Assembly (NCBI RefSeq): GCF_000720485.1
Contig: NZ_JOAX01000009.1
Location: 147,968-211,967, forward strand
DNA length: 64,000 bases
Source: Streptomyces ochraceiscleroticus
Lineage (GTDB): Bacteria; Actinomycetota; Actinomycetes; Streptomycetales; Streptomycetaceae
Direction: 5' to 3'
In this document: one piece after another, positions 1 through 7,423 of the stretch
Numbering within the stretch: position 1 is the stretch's first letter
Layout: each line of letters opens with the position of its first letter
Notes under the pieces: generated by a model
The model's database searches: none
Seen by the model: only the letters and a program-made list of their open reading frames with translations
What the model was told of the DNA's origin: nothing
Program-made: the position numbers and the translations under genes

Positions 1-718
1 GCAGCGCGCCGAACCCGACGCGGCTGCCGGCCGGCTCGGTGAAGCCGCCGATGACGAACTCCTGGCCGCGTGCGCACTTCAGCTTCAGCCAGTCGGAGGA
101 GCGGCGCGGTACGTAGGGGCCATCGGCGCGCTTGGCGATCAGCCCCTCCCAGCCCCGCTCGCAGGCGTCGGCCAGCCGCTGCGGGCCGCCCTCGTTGCGG
201 TGCGGGGTGAAGCGCAGCGGGGAGACGAAGCGCAGGCTGCGGCGGAGCAGGGACTTGCGGGTGCGCAGTGGCAGCCGGGTGAGGTCCTTGCCGTCCAGCC
301 GCAGCAGGTCGAAAACGTAGTACGTCACCGCCACCGAGCTGGCGCGGGCCTGCGCGGGGTCGGTGATGCCCATCCGCTGCTGGAGCCGGGAGAACTCGGT
401 GCGGCCCTGCGAGAAGGCGACGATCTCGCCGTCCACGGCGAAGTCCCGGGCGGTCTGGGCGGTCAGCGCGTCCGCGATCTCGGGGTACGTGTCGTTCATG
501 GGGCGGCCGGTACGGGACAGCAGCCGGGTGCGGGTACCGTCGCGTACGGCCAGCGCGCGTACGCCGTCGAGCTTCCGCTCGAAGATCCAGCCGTCGTCGA
601 AGTCCCGGCGGTCGGAGAGCACCGCGAGCATGGGGTGGGCCGCCGGCTCCTCGCCCGAAGGGGCGTCGGCCAGCAGCCGCCGTTGTTCGCCGGGCAGCGA
701 CTCCAACAGGCCCGCCAC
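1..718 (-). CDS. ATP-dependent DNA ligase, 3' end cut by window edge
   Basis: Catalytic domain of an ATP-dependent DNA ligase of the LigD/LigC type, which seals nicks in bacterial end joining. The visible 239 codons include the adenylation motif KLDGVR near residue 49 (Lys is the AMP acceptor), a FDLLRLDGKDL block, an EGLIAKR block and the closing WLKLKC motif. The downstream oligonucleotide-binding fold starts just before the gene leaves the window. Translation begins at GTG 718, two bases downstream of the stop codon of the phosphoesterase gene, so the two are surely co-transcribed. In mycobacteria these domains are fused in one LigD polypeptide; here ligase and phosphoesterase are separate proteins. 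The polymerase domain is not seen and may lie beyond the left edge. Ku lies at 17.5 kb. Confidence 0.9.
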   Translation of the reverse strand, partial: MAGLLESLPGEQRRLLADAPSGEEPAAHPMLAVLSDRRDFDDGWIFERKLDGVRALAVRDGTRTRLLSRTGRPMNDTYPEIADALTAQTARDFAVDGEIVAFSQGRTEFSRLQQRMGITDPAQARASSVAVTYYVFDLLRLDGKDLTRLPLRTRKSLLRRSLRFVSPLRFTPHRNEGGPQRLADACERGWEGLIAKRADGPYVPRRSSDWLKLKCARGQEFVIGGFTEPAGSRVGFGAL

Positions 719-720
719 GC

Positions 721-1359
721 TCAGTCCTTGTTCTCGTCGGCCTCGTCGGCCGCCACCTGGCTGAGCGTCCGCCCGCTCCGTGCGGACTTGGCCCGGCGTG
801 GGTCCGGTGCGCCGCGCTGCCCGGCCCGCTCGTCGTTCTCCTTCACCAGCAGCCAGGACTCCCGGCCCTCGGACTCCGCCGTGCGGAAGCGGGTGAGCGC
901 ATAGCCGCCGCGGAGCTTCTCGCCGTCCATCCAGAACGTGACGTGCCCGTGCTCCAGCCGCTCGGCGAAGGACGCGTCGCGGTCCTTGCGCTTCTTCGGC
1001 GGGAGCGGGCGGTACGTGCCCTGGTCCCACACGATCACCGTGCCGCCGCCGTACTCGCCCTTCGGGATCACCCCTTCGAACTCGCGGTACTCCATGGGGT
1101 GGTCCTCGGTCGGCATCGCCAGCCGCTTGTCGTGCGGGTCGGTGGAGGGGCCCTTCGGGACGGACCAGGACTTCAGTACGCCGTCGACCTCCAGCCGGAA
1201 GTCGAAGTGCATGGTCGAGGCGTCGTGGATCTGCACGACGAAGACCGGGTCGCCGCCGTCGGCGGACGGCGGCCCGGCGGCCTCCTTGCCCCGCGGCTCA
1301 CGGGTCCGCTCGAAGTCGCGCTTGCCCTGGTACGTCGACAGCCCTCGCTCGCCCTTCAC
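721..1359 (-). CDS. LigD-type 3'-phosphoesterase, stand-alone
   Basis: About 212 aa, single-domain 3'-phosphoesterase (the PE module of LigD), which trims 3'-phosphate or ribonucleotide ends before ligation. The family signature IHDASTMHFDFRLEVDG is at about residues 44-60 with the conserved metal-site His and Asp residues, followed by LKSWSVPKGPS, HPMEYREFEGVIPKGEYGGG and LRGGYALTRF. I chose GTG 1359 because a GGAAGG ribosome site lies just upstream and the family fold begins soon after; the open frame extends further 5' without similarity. The C-terminal about 30 residues are polar and probably disordered. Operonic with the ligase gene downstream. Confidence 0.9.
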   Translation of the reverse strand: MKGERGLSTYQGKRDFERTREPRGKEAAGPPSADGGDPVFVVQIHDASTMHFDFRLEVDGVLKSWSVPKGPSTDPHDKRLAMPTEDHPMEYREFEGVIPKGEYGGGTVIVWDQGTYRPLPPKKRKDRDASFAERLEHGHVTFWMDGEKLRGGYALTRFRTAESEGRESWLLVKENDERAGQRGAPDPRRAKSARSGRTLSQVAADEADENKD

Positions 1360-1477
1360 GGCAACCCCTTCCTGCTGGTGGCCGCTGGTGCCACGGCCGC
1401 TGGTGTCACTGCAGGTCGCTGCTGTCACTGTCGCGCACCGGCAGGCGCGGCGCACGCGGGAGCGGCGCGGCCGGCGG

Positions 1478-1900
1478 TCAGACGGAGCGCAGCGCGAAGG
1501 AATGGCCTCCGGGGTCCCCGAAGATGCGTACCTTCTCGGTGCCTTCCTTCCGCTCGGACTCCATCGGGTGCCCGCCGTAGTCGATCACCTGGCGTTCCAC
1601 GTCGTCCATGAGGTCCTTGGGCACCAGCAGGTGCAGATGGGCCTGCTGGGAGTCGTGGGGCCGGGGCCAAGCGGGCGGCGCCGCGCCGTGGTCCCGGCGG
1701 AACGCCATCCGCGTCCCCTGGTCACCGGCGATCTCGATGAGCTCGACACCCATCTCCGCCGGCAGCTCGGCGCCGAGCAGCTTCGCGTAGAACTCCGCGA
1801 CCGGCTCGGGCTCCGCACAGTCCAGGACGAGCACCCCCGCCTCGACGAAGACGGTGGATTTCCCCGGCTCCGCGCTCTCTGTCATCGCGTTCTCTGCCAT
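1478..1900 (-). CDS. VOC (glyoxalase/bleomycin-resistance fold) family protein
   Basis: 140 aa. One vicinal-oxygen-chelate module: VLVLDCAEPEPVAEFYAKLLGAE near the start, MAFRRDH in the middle, HLHLLV, and the closing FGDPGGHSFALR. Proteins of this type are small metal-binding lyases, dioxygenases or resistance proteins; the substrate cannot be told from sequence. ATG 1900 has a GGGGAGGGG ribosome site. It follows the SPW gene on the same strand after a hairpin-rich gap, so it may have its own promoter. Confidence 0.8.
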   Translation of the reverse strand: MAENAMTESAEPGKSTVFVEAGVLVLDCAEPEPVAEFYAKLLGAELPAEMGVELIEIAGDQGTRMAFRRDHGAAPPAWPRPHDSQQAHLHLLVPKDLMDDVERQVIDYGGHPMESERKEGTEKVRIFGDPGGHSFALRSV

Positions 1901-2031
1901 CACACGCCCCTCCCCAGAACAGACCTGCCCGCCCGGCCACTGCCGGGCGGCGTCGGTCCGAGTAGCCGTATGCGGCGGTTTCATGCCCGGGACGCCAGGG
2001 TGGCGTGGTCGGCCGACGAGCCACGACGCCC

Positions 2032-2063
2032 GTCGGCCGGCCCGTAATCACGGGTCGGCCGAC
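2032..2063 (-). terminator. stem-loop between SPW gene and VOC gene
   Basis: A 14-bp arm with one mismatch (GTCGGCCGGCCCGT at 2032-2045) pairs with 2050-2063 around a 4-nt AATC loop. A further copy of the palindrome GTCGGCCGAC stands at 2008-2017. The position downstream of the SPW stop codon fits a terminator, although no U-run follows, as is usual in Streptomyces. Confidence 0.45.
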
Positions 2064-2069
2064 GCATCC

Positions 2070-2089
2070 GTGTCCTCGTACGAGGACAC
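2070..2089. other. perfect 20-bp palindrome
   Basis: GTGTCCTCGTACGAGGACAC is its own reverse complement over all 20 bases. It lies 7 bp from the hairpin at 2032-2063 and directly beside the duplicated 14-mer at 2091-2118. It could be a second terminator arm or a binding site for a dimeric regulator. Confidence 0.5.
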
Positions 2090-2090
2090 C

Positions 2091-2118
2091 TGTTCCTGTT
2101 GTCTTGTTCCTGTTGTCT
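2091..2118. repeat. perfect tandem duplication of a 14-mer
   Basis: TGTTCCTGTTGTCT occurs twice head to tail with no mismatch in a pyrimidine-rich stretch (on the plus strand) between the palindrome and the end of the SPW gene. The low GC content is unlike its surroundings. Confidence 0.7.
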
Positions 2119-2158
2119 TCCCTTGCCTTGATGTACTGCTTCCTCCCTTCCCAGGCGG

Positions 2159-2599
2159 CTACGGTTGCTTGCCGCTCCGCGCCGCCGCGCCCACGCAGAC
2201 CAGCCCGAGCAGGGCCGCCAGGGCGCCGACGATGATGTTGTTCCAGATGACTCCCGCGTCCGGGCTGTTGCCGACGATCCACGGCGACACGATCAGCCAC
2301 ACACCGATGGCGGACATGGCCCAGCTCATGCCGTACATCCGCGCCGGTGTGATGGTGAAACCGAGCGCCAGCAGGCCGATGGCGATACCCAGGATGAGGT
2401 TGTGGGTCACCAAGGCGGGCTGGTTCGCCGTGAAGTGGACTGTCCATGGCGAGATGGCGCAGTACAGACCGACAAGGAACACCGGCCCGTCCACGAGCGC
2501 CACATCGCGACCGCCGAGCATGCGGGCGTACCTGTCCCGCATCTCGGGCACATCGGGGTGACTGGCGATATCGCCTCTGCTGTGTGAGACGTCTGCCAT
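2159..2599 (-). CDS. SPW repeat membrane protein
   Basis: 146 aa. After a polar N-terminus of about 40 residues there are four hydrophobic segments and two copies of the Ser-Pro-Trp motif (CAISPWTVHF and WLIVSPWIVGN), the hallmark of the SPW family. A membrane protein of unknown function, found in many Streptomyces. ATG 2599 has an AAGGAGA ribosome site 9 nt upstream; an in-frame start 48 nt earlier has none. Monocistronic by spacing. Confidence 0.85.
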   Translation of the reverse strand: MADVSHSRGDIASHPDVPEMRDRYARMLGGRDVALVDGPVFLVGLYCAISPWTVHFTANQPALVTHNLILGIAIGLLALGFTITPARMYGMSWAMSAIGVWLIVSPWIVGNSPDAGVIWNNIIVGALAALLGLVCVGAAARSGKQP

Positions 2600-2714
2600 C
2601 AGACTCGTCTCCTTCGTTCTCCGCAGGCCCGGCCGCTGAAATGGCAAGGCACCTGCAAGCCCTATCTTGCGCTTATTTCCTCCTTATGTGTAGTTGGGAG
2701 CCCCAGCGGCGCTG

Positions 2715-3551
2715 CTAGCAGGGGCGCTGGGGTGGCAGGGGTCGGTCGGCGCGGCCGCTGAGAGTGGCGCGGCTGCGGCGGTACAGGCGCCAGGCCGTGG
2801 TGTGGAGGGGTTCGCGGAAGGGGGCCACGGGGGCGCCGTGACCCTCGGTCCACTGGCGGAAGAGGTCCGCCGGGGTGTCGGCCGTGACCGTCAGCCGGGC
2901 GATGCGGAGCGGGTCGTCGGCGGGCGAGCTGAAGGCGCGCAGGGCCGCCGTGGCCGAGGTCCAGCCCGCCGCGCCGACCGCGCGGCGGACCGTCGGGCTG
3001 GAGTAGCCGTGCGGGTAGGAGAACGCGGACACCGGGTGCCCGAGGACATCCTCGATGCGGCGTTTGCAGCCCGCGATCTCGGCACACAGCCGCCGCCGCG
3101 GCAGCGTGTCGAGCTGCGCGTGGGTGCGGCTGTGCCCGCCGATCCCGATGCCGTAGGCGTCGAGCGTGCTGACCTGGCGCCAGTTCAGCATCGGGGCCGG
3201 CGGCAGCAGGCTGCCGCCGGGGGGCCCGCCCGGCGCGTGCACGGCTCCTGTGGTGAGGTACAGGGTGGCGGGCAGCCCCCGCTCGGTGAGCTGGGGGGCG
3301 ACCGTCCAGTAGAAGTCCGCGAAACCGTCGTCGAAGGTGAGGACGGCGCACCAGGGCGGCAGCGGCGGACCGCCGCGCAAGGCTCCGACCAGCCGCTCCA
3401 GCGGGATCACGGTGCGGCCGCTGTCGATGATGCGGTCGAGCTGTTCGGTGAAGACCCGCGGGGTGACGGTGAAGGGGGCGATCCAGGAGGGCGGGTCATC
3501 GGACACCGAGTGGTACAGGAAGACCGGCACCGGGTTCGGGTGCGGGCTCAT
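2715..3551 (-). CDS. polysaccharide deacetylase (NodB homology)
   Basis: 278 aa. Carbohydrate esterase family 4 fold: FLYHSVSDD near residue 11, the catalytic TFDDG at about 72-76 and the zinc-binding HSRTH at 140-144, with FSYPHGY following. It would remove N-acetyl groups from a cell-wall or capsular amino sugar. No signal peptide is evident, so it is either cytosolic or exported in another way. Its ATG overlaps the stop codon of the preceding 122-aa gene by 4 bp (ATGA), which suggests translational coupling. Confidence 0.88.
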   Translation of the reverse strand: MSPHPNPVPVFLYHSVSDDPPSWIAPFTVTPRVFTEQLDRIIDSGRTVIPLERLVGALRGGPPLPPWCAVLTFDDGFADFYWTVAPQLTERGLPATLYLTTGAVHAPGGPPGGSLLPPAPMLNWRQVSTLDAYGIGIGGHSRTHAQLDTLPRRRLCAEIAGCKRRIEDVLGHPVSAFSYPHGYSSPTVRRAVGAAGWTSATAALRAFSSPADDPLRIARLTVTADTPADLFRQWTEGHGAPVAPFREPLHTTAWRLYRRSRATLSGRADRPLPPQRPC

Positions 3552-3916
3552 GACGGGCGCCCGTCCGGGGCGGGAGGCGGCGCCGGGCCCGGTTCCCCCG
3601 GGGTGCGGTGGCCCGTCGGTACGGCCGGTTCGTAGGGGTCGATCGGTACGTGTGGGACGGCAGCGGCCGGCGCTCGGCGGAACCCGGCCCGGTCGCCGGG
3701 GGTGCCGGTGGCGTGCACCAGAGCGAGCGGGTGCCCGTGCAGCCGCACCCACGCCAACACGCGCCCGTCCAGGTCGTCGGCGCCCGGGCCGGCCGGTGAG
3801 CGCGGCTCACCGGTCGGAGCCAGGTCCAGTTCGACGACGCGAACGCGGGTGTCCAGCGAGTAGCGGGCGGCGATCCAGGGGCAGGCCGTCGCGGTACGCC
3901 GGCCGAAGCCGTGCAT
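3548..3916 (-). CDS. hypothetical protein coupled to the deacetylase
   Basis: 122 aa, not firmly recognised. Residues 18-70 (VRVVELDL, DGRVLAWVRLHGHPLALV) resemble the short N-terminal module that precedes the catalytic domain in some Streptomyces surface glycosyltransferases. The rest is proline-rich and probably disordered. It may be a free-standing module that works with the deacetylase, or a glycosyltransferase that lost its catalytic part. ATG 3916 has a strong AGGAGG site. First gene of a two-gene operon. Confidence 0.65.
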   Translation of the reverse strand: MHGFGRRTATACPWIAARYSLDTRVRVVELDLAPTGEPRSPAGPGADDLDGRVLAWVRLHGHPLALVHATGTPGDRAGFRRAPAAAVPHVPIDPYEPAVPTGHRTPGEPGPAPPPAPDGRPS

Positions 3917-4323
3917 GATGTGCCCCTCCTGAGTGAGGCGAGGGGCCGGCCCGGTACGGGCGGGCACGCCGTCCCTAGGGGGCGGTGGCACGCTTGCGCG
4001 GTGCCGGCGGGCGGTCCCGGAGAAACGGGGGCCGCCGGCCGTCGGGCGTGGCCCGGGTGAAGAGGCGGTGGCGGGGCCGACGGGGCCGGCCCGGGCACAG
4101 CCTCAGGGTGACGGGGAGGGGCTGGGTGCGGCGGGACATCCCTGCCGCCGGTCCCTCCCGAGCGCCGCGAACGGCGCGGGGACTGGCATGTGCGGTCCGC
4201 TGGGGAGCGGTCCGCTCCGTCCTGAGAAAACGGAGCCAGGGCTTCAGATTTGCAGCATCCTCACCGACAGTCAAGGCAAAGCGGATGAATTACCTAAAGT
4301 ATCGTGAAATGAGCTGGCCTTGG
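3917..4323. other. intergenic gap of about 400 bp
   Basis: No convincing gene. A 99-codon minus-strand open frame here is arginine/proline-rich with no family features. The stretch from about 4235 to 4320 is clearly less GC-rich than its surroundings. A small stem, GCTCCGT at 4214-4220 with ACGGAGC at 4230-4236, is the only structure noticed. It probably holds the promoter of the deacetylase operon and the end of the GGDEF-EAL transcript. Confidence 0.5.
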
Positions 4324-6456
4324 TCACTCGCTGTAGTACTCGGCGTCTTCGTGCGGGGCCGCGCGCCGCAGCTCCTCGGTGATCCGCCGGGTGATCTCGC
4401 CGGGGCGCGCGGGACGGCCGAAGTGCCAGCCCTGGCCCCAGTCGCCCCCCATGGCCCGCAGCCGCTCCGCGTCGGCCGCCGTCTCCACGCCCTCCACGGT
4501 CACCTTCAGGCCGAGCGCCCGCGCCAGCGAGACCAGCCCCTCGATGACCCGCCAGCTCTGCCGCGCGGCGGCCTCCGGCCGGTGCGTGTCCGCGAGGAAC
4601 GACCCGGCGATCTTCAGCCCGGAGACCGGGAGTTCGCTGAGGTACCCCAGCGGTGACCAGCCGGTGCCGAAGTCGTCCACCGCGAGCGTGATGCCGGTGT
4701 CCGCGAGGCTGCGCAGCGTCGGCATCGAGTCGTCGTCGGTTCGCATCATGGCGCTCTCGGTGATCTCGAGCTGCAGCCGCCTCGGGTCCAGTCCGGTGGA
4801 GCGCAGCACCCTGCCGATGTCGGCCGCGAGCCGGGCGTCCCTGGCCTGGTGGACGGAGACGTTGACGTTCACCTGCGGCGCCGCGGGCCCGAACCGGCGC
4901 ACCCACTCCGCCGCCTGCCCGCACGCCTCCTCCAGGACCCAGCGGCCCAGCCGCATGATCATCCCGGTCTGCTCGGCGGTGGCGATGAAATCGTCCGGGC
5001 TCAGCACGCCGAAGTCCGGGTGCCGCCACCGTACGAGCGCCTCCACGGCGGCCAGCGAGCCGTCCGAGAGCGTGCACAGCGGCTGGTAGTCCACGAAGAA
5101 CTCGCCCCGCTCCAGCGCCGCCGGCATCCGCACCGACATCGCGTAGCGGGTCACCTCGCGCGCGTGGTGGCCCGGGTCGAAGAGCGTCCACCGGCCGCGG
5201 CCCGCCTCCTTGGCCCGGTACAGCGTGAGGTCGGCCGCGCGCACCGCGGCCTCCGGCGTGGTCGTGGCCACCGAGCGTTCCAGTACGCCCACGCTGGCCC
5301 GCACGGACAGCCGCCGCTCGGCGACCGGGATCGGGGTGGCCAGCGCCGCCAGCGCGGCCTTCGCCACCGTCACGGCGTCCTGCTGCCCCCGGGAGTGCTC
5401 CAGCAGCATCACGAACTCGTCGCCGCCCAGCCGCGCCACGAGATGCCCCAGCGGCGTCATCGCGTTCTCCAGCCGCCGCGCCACCGCGACCAGCAGCTCG
5501 TCACCGGCCGCGTGCCCCAGGCTGTCGTTGACGAACTTGAAGCCGTCCAGGTCGAGGTAGCAGATCCCGAACCGGGCGTCGGGGAGGGGCGCCCGGAAGA
5601 GCCGTTCGAGGCGGTCGATGAAGGCCGCCCGGTTGGGCAGCCCGGTCAGCATGTCGTGGGTGGCCTGGTGGCGCAGCCGCTCCTCCAGCCGGTACCGGTC
5701 GGTGATGTCCTCCATCAGCGCCACCTGGTAGCGCGGCACCAGCTCCTCGTCCCGGATCAGCGAGCACGTCAGGTGCGTCCAGACCACTTCGCCGTCCTTC
5801 CGGTAGTACGGCTTGGTGCACTCGAAACGCTCCCGCTCGCCCCGGATCAGCTCGTCGTACGCCTGCCAGGTGCCCGGCTCGTCCTCCGGGTGCACCAGAT
5901 CGGTGATCCGGCGGCCGCGCAGCTCCTCGACGCGGCCGCCGAAGATGTCCAGCAGCGCCCGGTTGACCTCCAGGACATTGCCCTGCAGATCGCCGATGCC
6001 GATGCCGATCGGGGCGTTCTCGAACAGCGCGCGGAAGCGGGCCTCGGTCGCCCGCAGGGACCGCTCGGCCATCTGCCGCGCGGTGTCGGCGGCGGCCCGG
6101 ATCTCCTCCTGGTCCCGCAGCGTCCGCTCGCGCAGCGCCGCCGCCCACCCGGCCGCGAAGGCGCCGGCCACGACGGGCCCGCGGTCCTTCGGCACCGGGT
6201 GCGCGTGCAGCAGCTCGACGGCGCGGGCCAGTACCGAGGGGTCGGTGTAGTGCGCGTCGACCAGCAGCGTCCCGGCCTCCTCGGCCGCGACCGTGCACAC
6301 CGGGTCGCCCTGCCAGGATTGGCGCAGCAGTTCGGCGGTCCGGGCGGTGAGCCGCTGCCGCGCTCCGGGTTGCTCCGTGAGCCCCAGCCCTTCCCGCAGC
6401 AGCGCGGCCCAGGACTCCTCGAAGTGTGCGGACGCTCCGCGCTCCGGCTCCGTCAC
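4324..6456 (-). CDS. PAS-GGDEF-EAL cyclic-di-GMP turnover protein
   Basis: 710 aa, soluble. An N-terminal helical region of about 130 residues is followed by a PAS/PAC sensor (about 135-255), a GGDEF domain with intact GGDEF at 344-348, and an EAL domain with EAL at 472-474, NVNVS near 530, LEITES near 563, DDFGTG at 594-599 and the EGVET block. Both active sites look complete, so it could make and break cyclic di-GMP. LKIA replaces the usual LKID after the catalytic Lys. Domain order and length match the RmdA-type proteins that act on aerial mycelium development in Streptomyces; orthology is inferred. GTG 6456 overlaps the stop of the upstream methyltransferase gene by 4 bp. Confidence 0.92.
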   Translation of the reverse strand: MTEPERGASAHFEESWAALLREGLGLTEQPGARQRLTARTAELLRQSWQGDPVCTVAAEEAGTLLVDAHYTDPSVLARAVELLHAHPVPKDRGPVVAGAFAAGWAAALRERTLRDQEEIRAAADTARQMAERSLRATEARFRALFENAPIGIGIGDLQGNVLEVNRALLDIFGGRVEELRGRRITDLVHPEDEPGTWQAYDELIRGERERFECTKPYYRKDGEVVWTHLTCSLIRDEELVPRYQVALMEDITDRYRLEERLRHQATHDMLTGLPNRAAFIDRLERLFRAPLPDARFGICYLDLDGFKFVNDSLGHAAGDELLVAVARRLENAMTPLGHLVARLGGDEFVMLLEHSRGQQDAVTVAKAALAALATPIPVAERRLSVRASVGVLERSVATTTPEAAVRAADLTLYRAKEAGRGRWTLFDPGHHAREVTRYAMSVRMPAALERGEFFVDYQPLCTLSDGSLAAVEALVRWRHPDFGVLSPDDFIATAEQTGMIMRLGRWVLEEACGQAAEWVRRFGPAAPQVNVNVSVHQARDARLAADIGRVLRSTGLDPRRLQLEITESAMMRTDDDSMPTLRSLADTGITLAVDDFGTGWSPLGYLSELPVSGLKIAGSFLADTHRPEAAARQSWRVIEGLVSLARALGLKVTVEGVETAADAERLRAMGGDWGQGWHFGRPARPGEITRRITEELRRAAPHEDAEYYSE

Positions 6457-7262
6457 GGGCGACGCCCCACGCCTGCCAGGCCCGTCATCCGTTCCGGGTG
6501 CGGCCCCACCGCGTCAGGTGTCTCGGGCCGCCACTCGGGCAGGTACACCACCCCCGGATCGACGAGCTCGAAGCCGTCGAAGTACGCGGTGATCTGCGCC
6601 CGCGAGCGCATGGTGAGCGGGGTCCGAGTACGGGCGTACAGCTCCTGGTGCGCGCCGGCCTGGTCGGGGCGGCCCTCCAGCGACGCGTGGGAGAGGGCCA
6701 GCGCGCTGCCCGGCGGCAGCGCGTCCCGCAGCGCGGCGACGATGCCGGGCGGGTCCGCCTCGTCCGAGACGAAGTGCAGCACCGCGACCAGCAGCACCGC
6801 CACCGGCTCACCCGGATGCAGCAACTCGGCGACGGGGGCCTGGGCGAGCAGTCCGTACGGGTCCCGCACGTCCGCCTCGACGACCTCGACGTGCGGGTCG
6901 TCCCGCACCAGCAGCCTGCTGTGCGCGACGGCGACCGGGTCCATGTCGACGTACACCACTCGGGTCTCCGGGTGTACCTCCTGGGCGATCTCGTGCACCG
7001 CCCCGAAGGTGGGGATGCCGGAGCCCAGGTCGAGGAAGCGGGTGATGCCCTCCCCGGCCAGATACTGCACCGCGCGGCGCAGGAAAGCCCGGTTGCTCCG
7101 CATGATCATCGGCAGATCGGGCCAGAGGGAGATGGCCTGGCGGGCCATCTCGCGGTCGGCGGGGAAGTTGTGCGAGCCGCCCAGGAAGTAGTCGTAGATC
7201 CGGGCGGCGTTCGGGCGGTCCAGGTCTGTTCCCGGTGGCACCCACGACGAAGACCGCTGCAT
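6453..7262 (-). CDS. SAM-dependent methyltransferase, DUF574/PF04672 type
   Basis: 269 aa. The opening block PNAARIYDYFLGGSHNFPADRE is diagnostic of this actinobacterial family. The SAM-binding motif DLGSGIPTFG is near residue 83, VVYVDMDPVAVAHS follows, and AVLHFVSD stands in the motif IV position. Substrate unknown. ATG 7262 is preceded in frame by GTG 7265; either could serve the GGAAAGGG site. It is the first gene of a two-gene unit with the cyclic-di-GMP protein (GTGA overlap). That pairing suggests the methyltransferase acts in the same developmental signalling path, which is inference. Confidence 0.85.
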   Translation of the reverse strand: MQRSSSWVPPGTDLDRPNAARIYDYFLGGSHNFPADREMARQAISLWPDLPMIMRSNRAFLRRAVQYLAGEGITRFLDLGSGIPTFGAVHEIAQEVHPETRVVYVDMDPVAVAHSRLLVRDDPHVEVVEADVRDPYGLLAQAPVAELLHPGEPVAVLLVAVLHFVSDEADPPGIVAALRDALPPGSALALSHASLEGRPDQAGAHQELYARTRTPLTMRSRAQITAYFDGFELVDPGVVYLPEWRPETPDAVGPHPERMTGLAGVGRRP

Positions 7263-7423
7263 CACTGACCCTTTCCGCACCGGGCAGGGAATTCAGCCTC
7301 AGAGCTTCACATAATTCTCATATCGGGGCCATGGGCGTGCAAGCGGATGCACTGCCCACCGTGTACGCGTCCAGGCGTCCGCGGCTCGCGAGGTCGGCGG
7401 GGCCTCCCGAGAATGGACGGACC

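Noticed and set aside
3975..4274. 99-codon minus-strand frame in the 3.9-4.3 kb gap
   Set aside because: Arg/Pro-rich, no ribosome site or family likeness; kept as intergenic.
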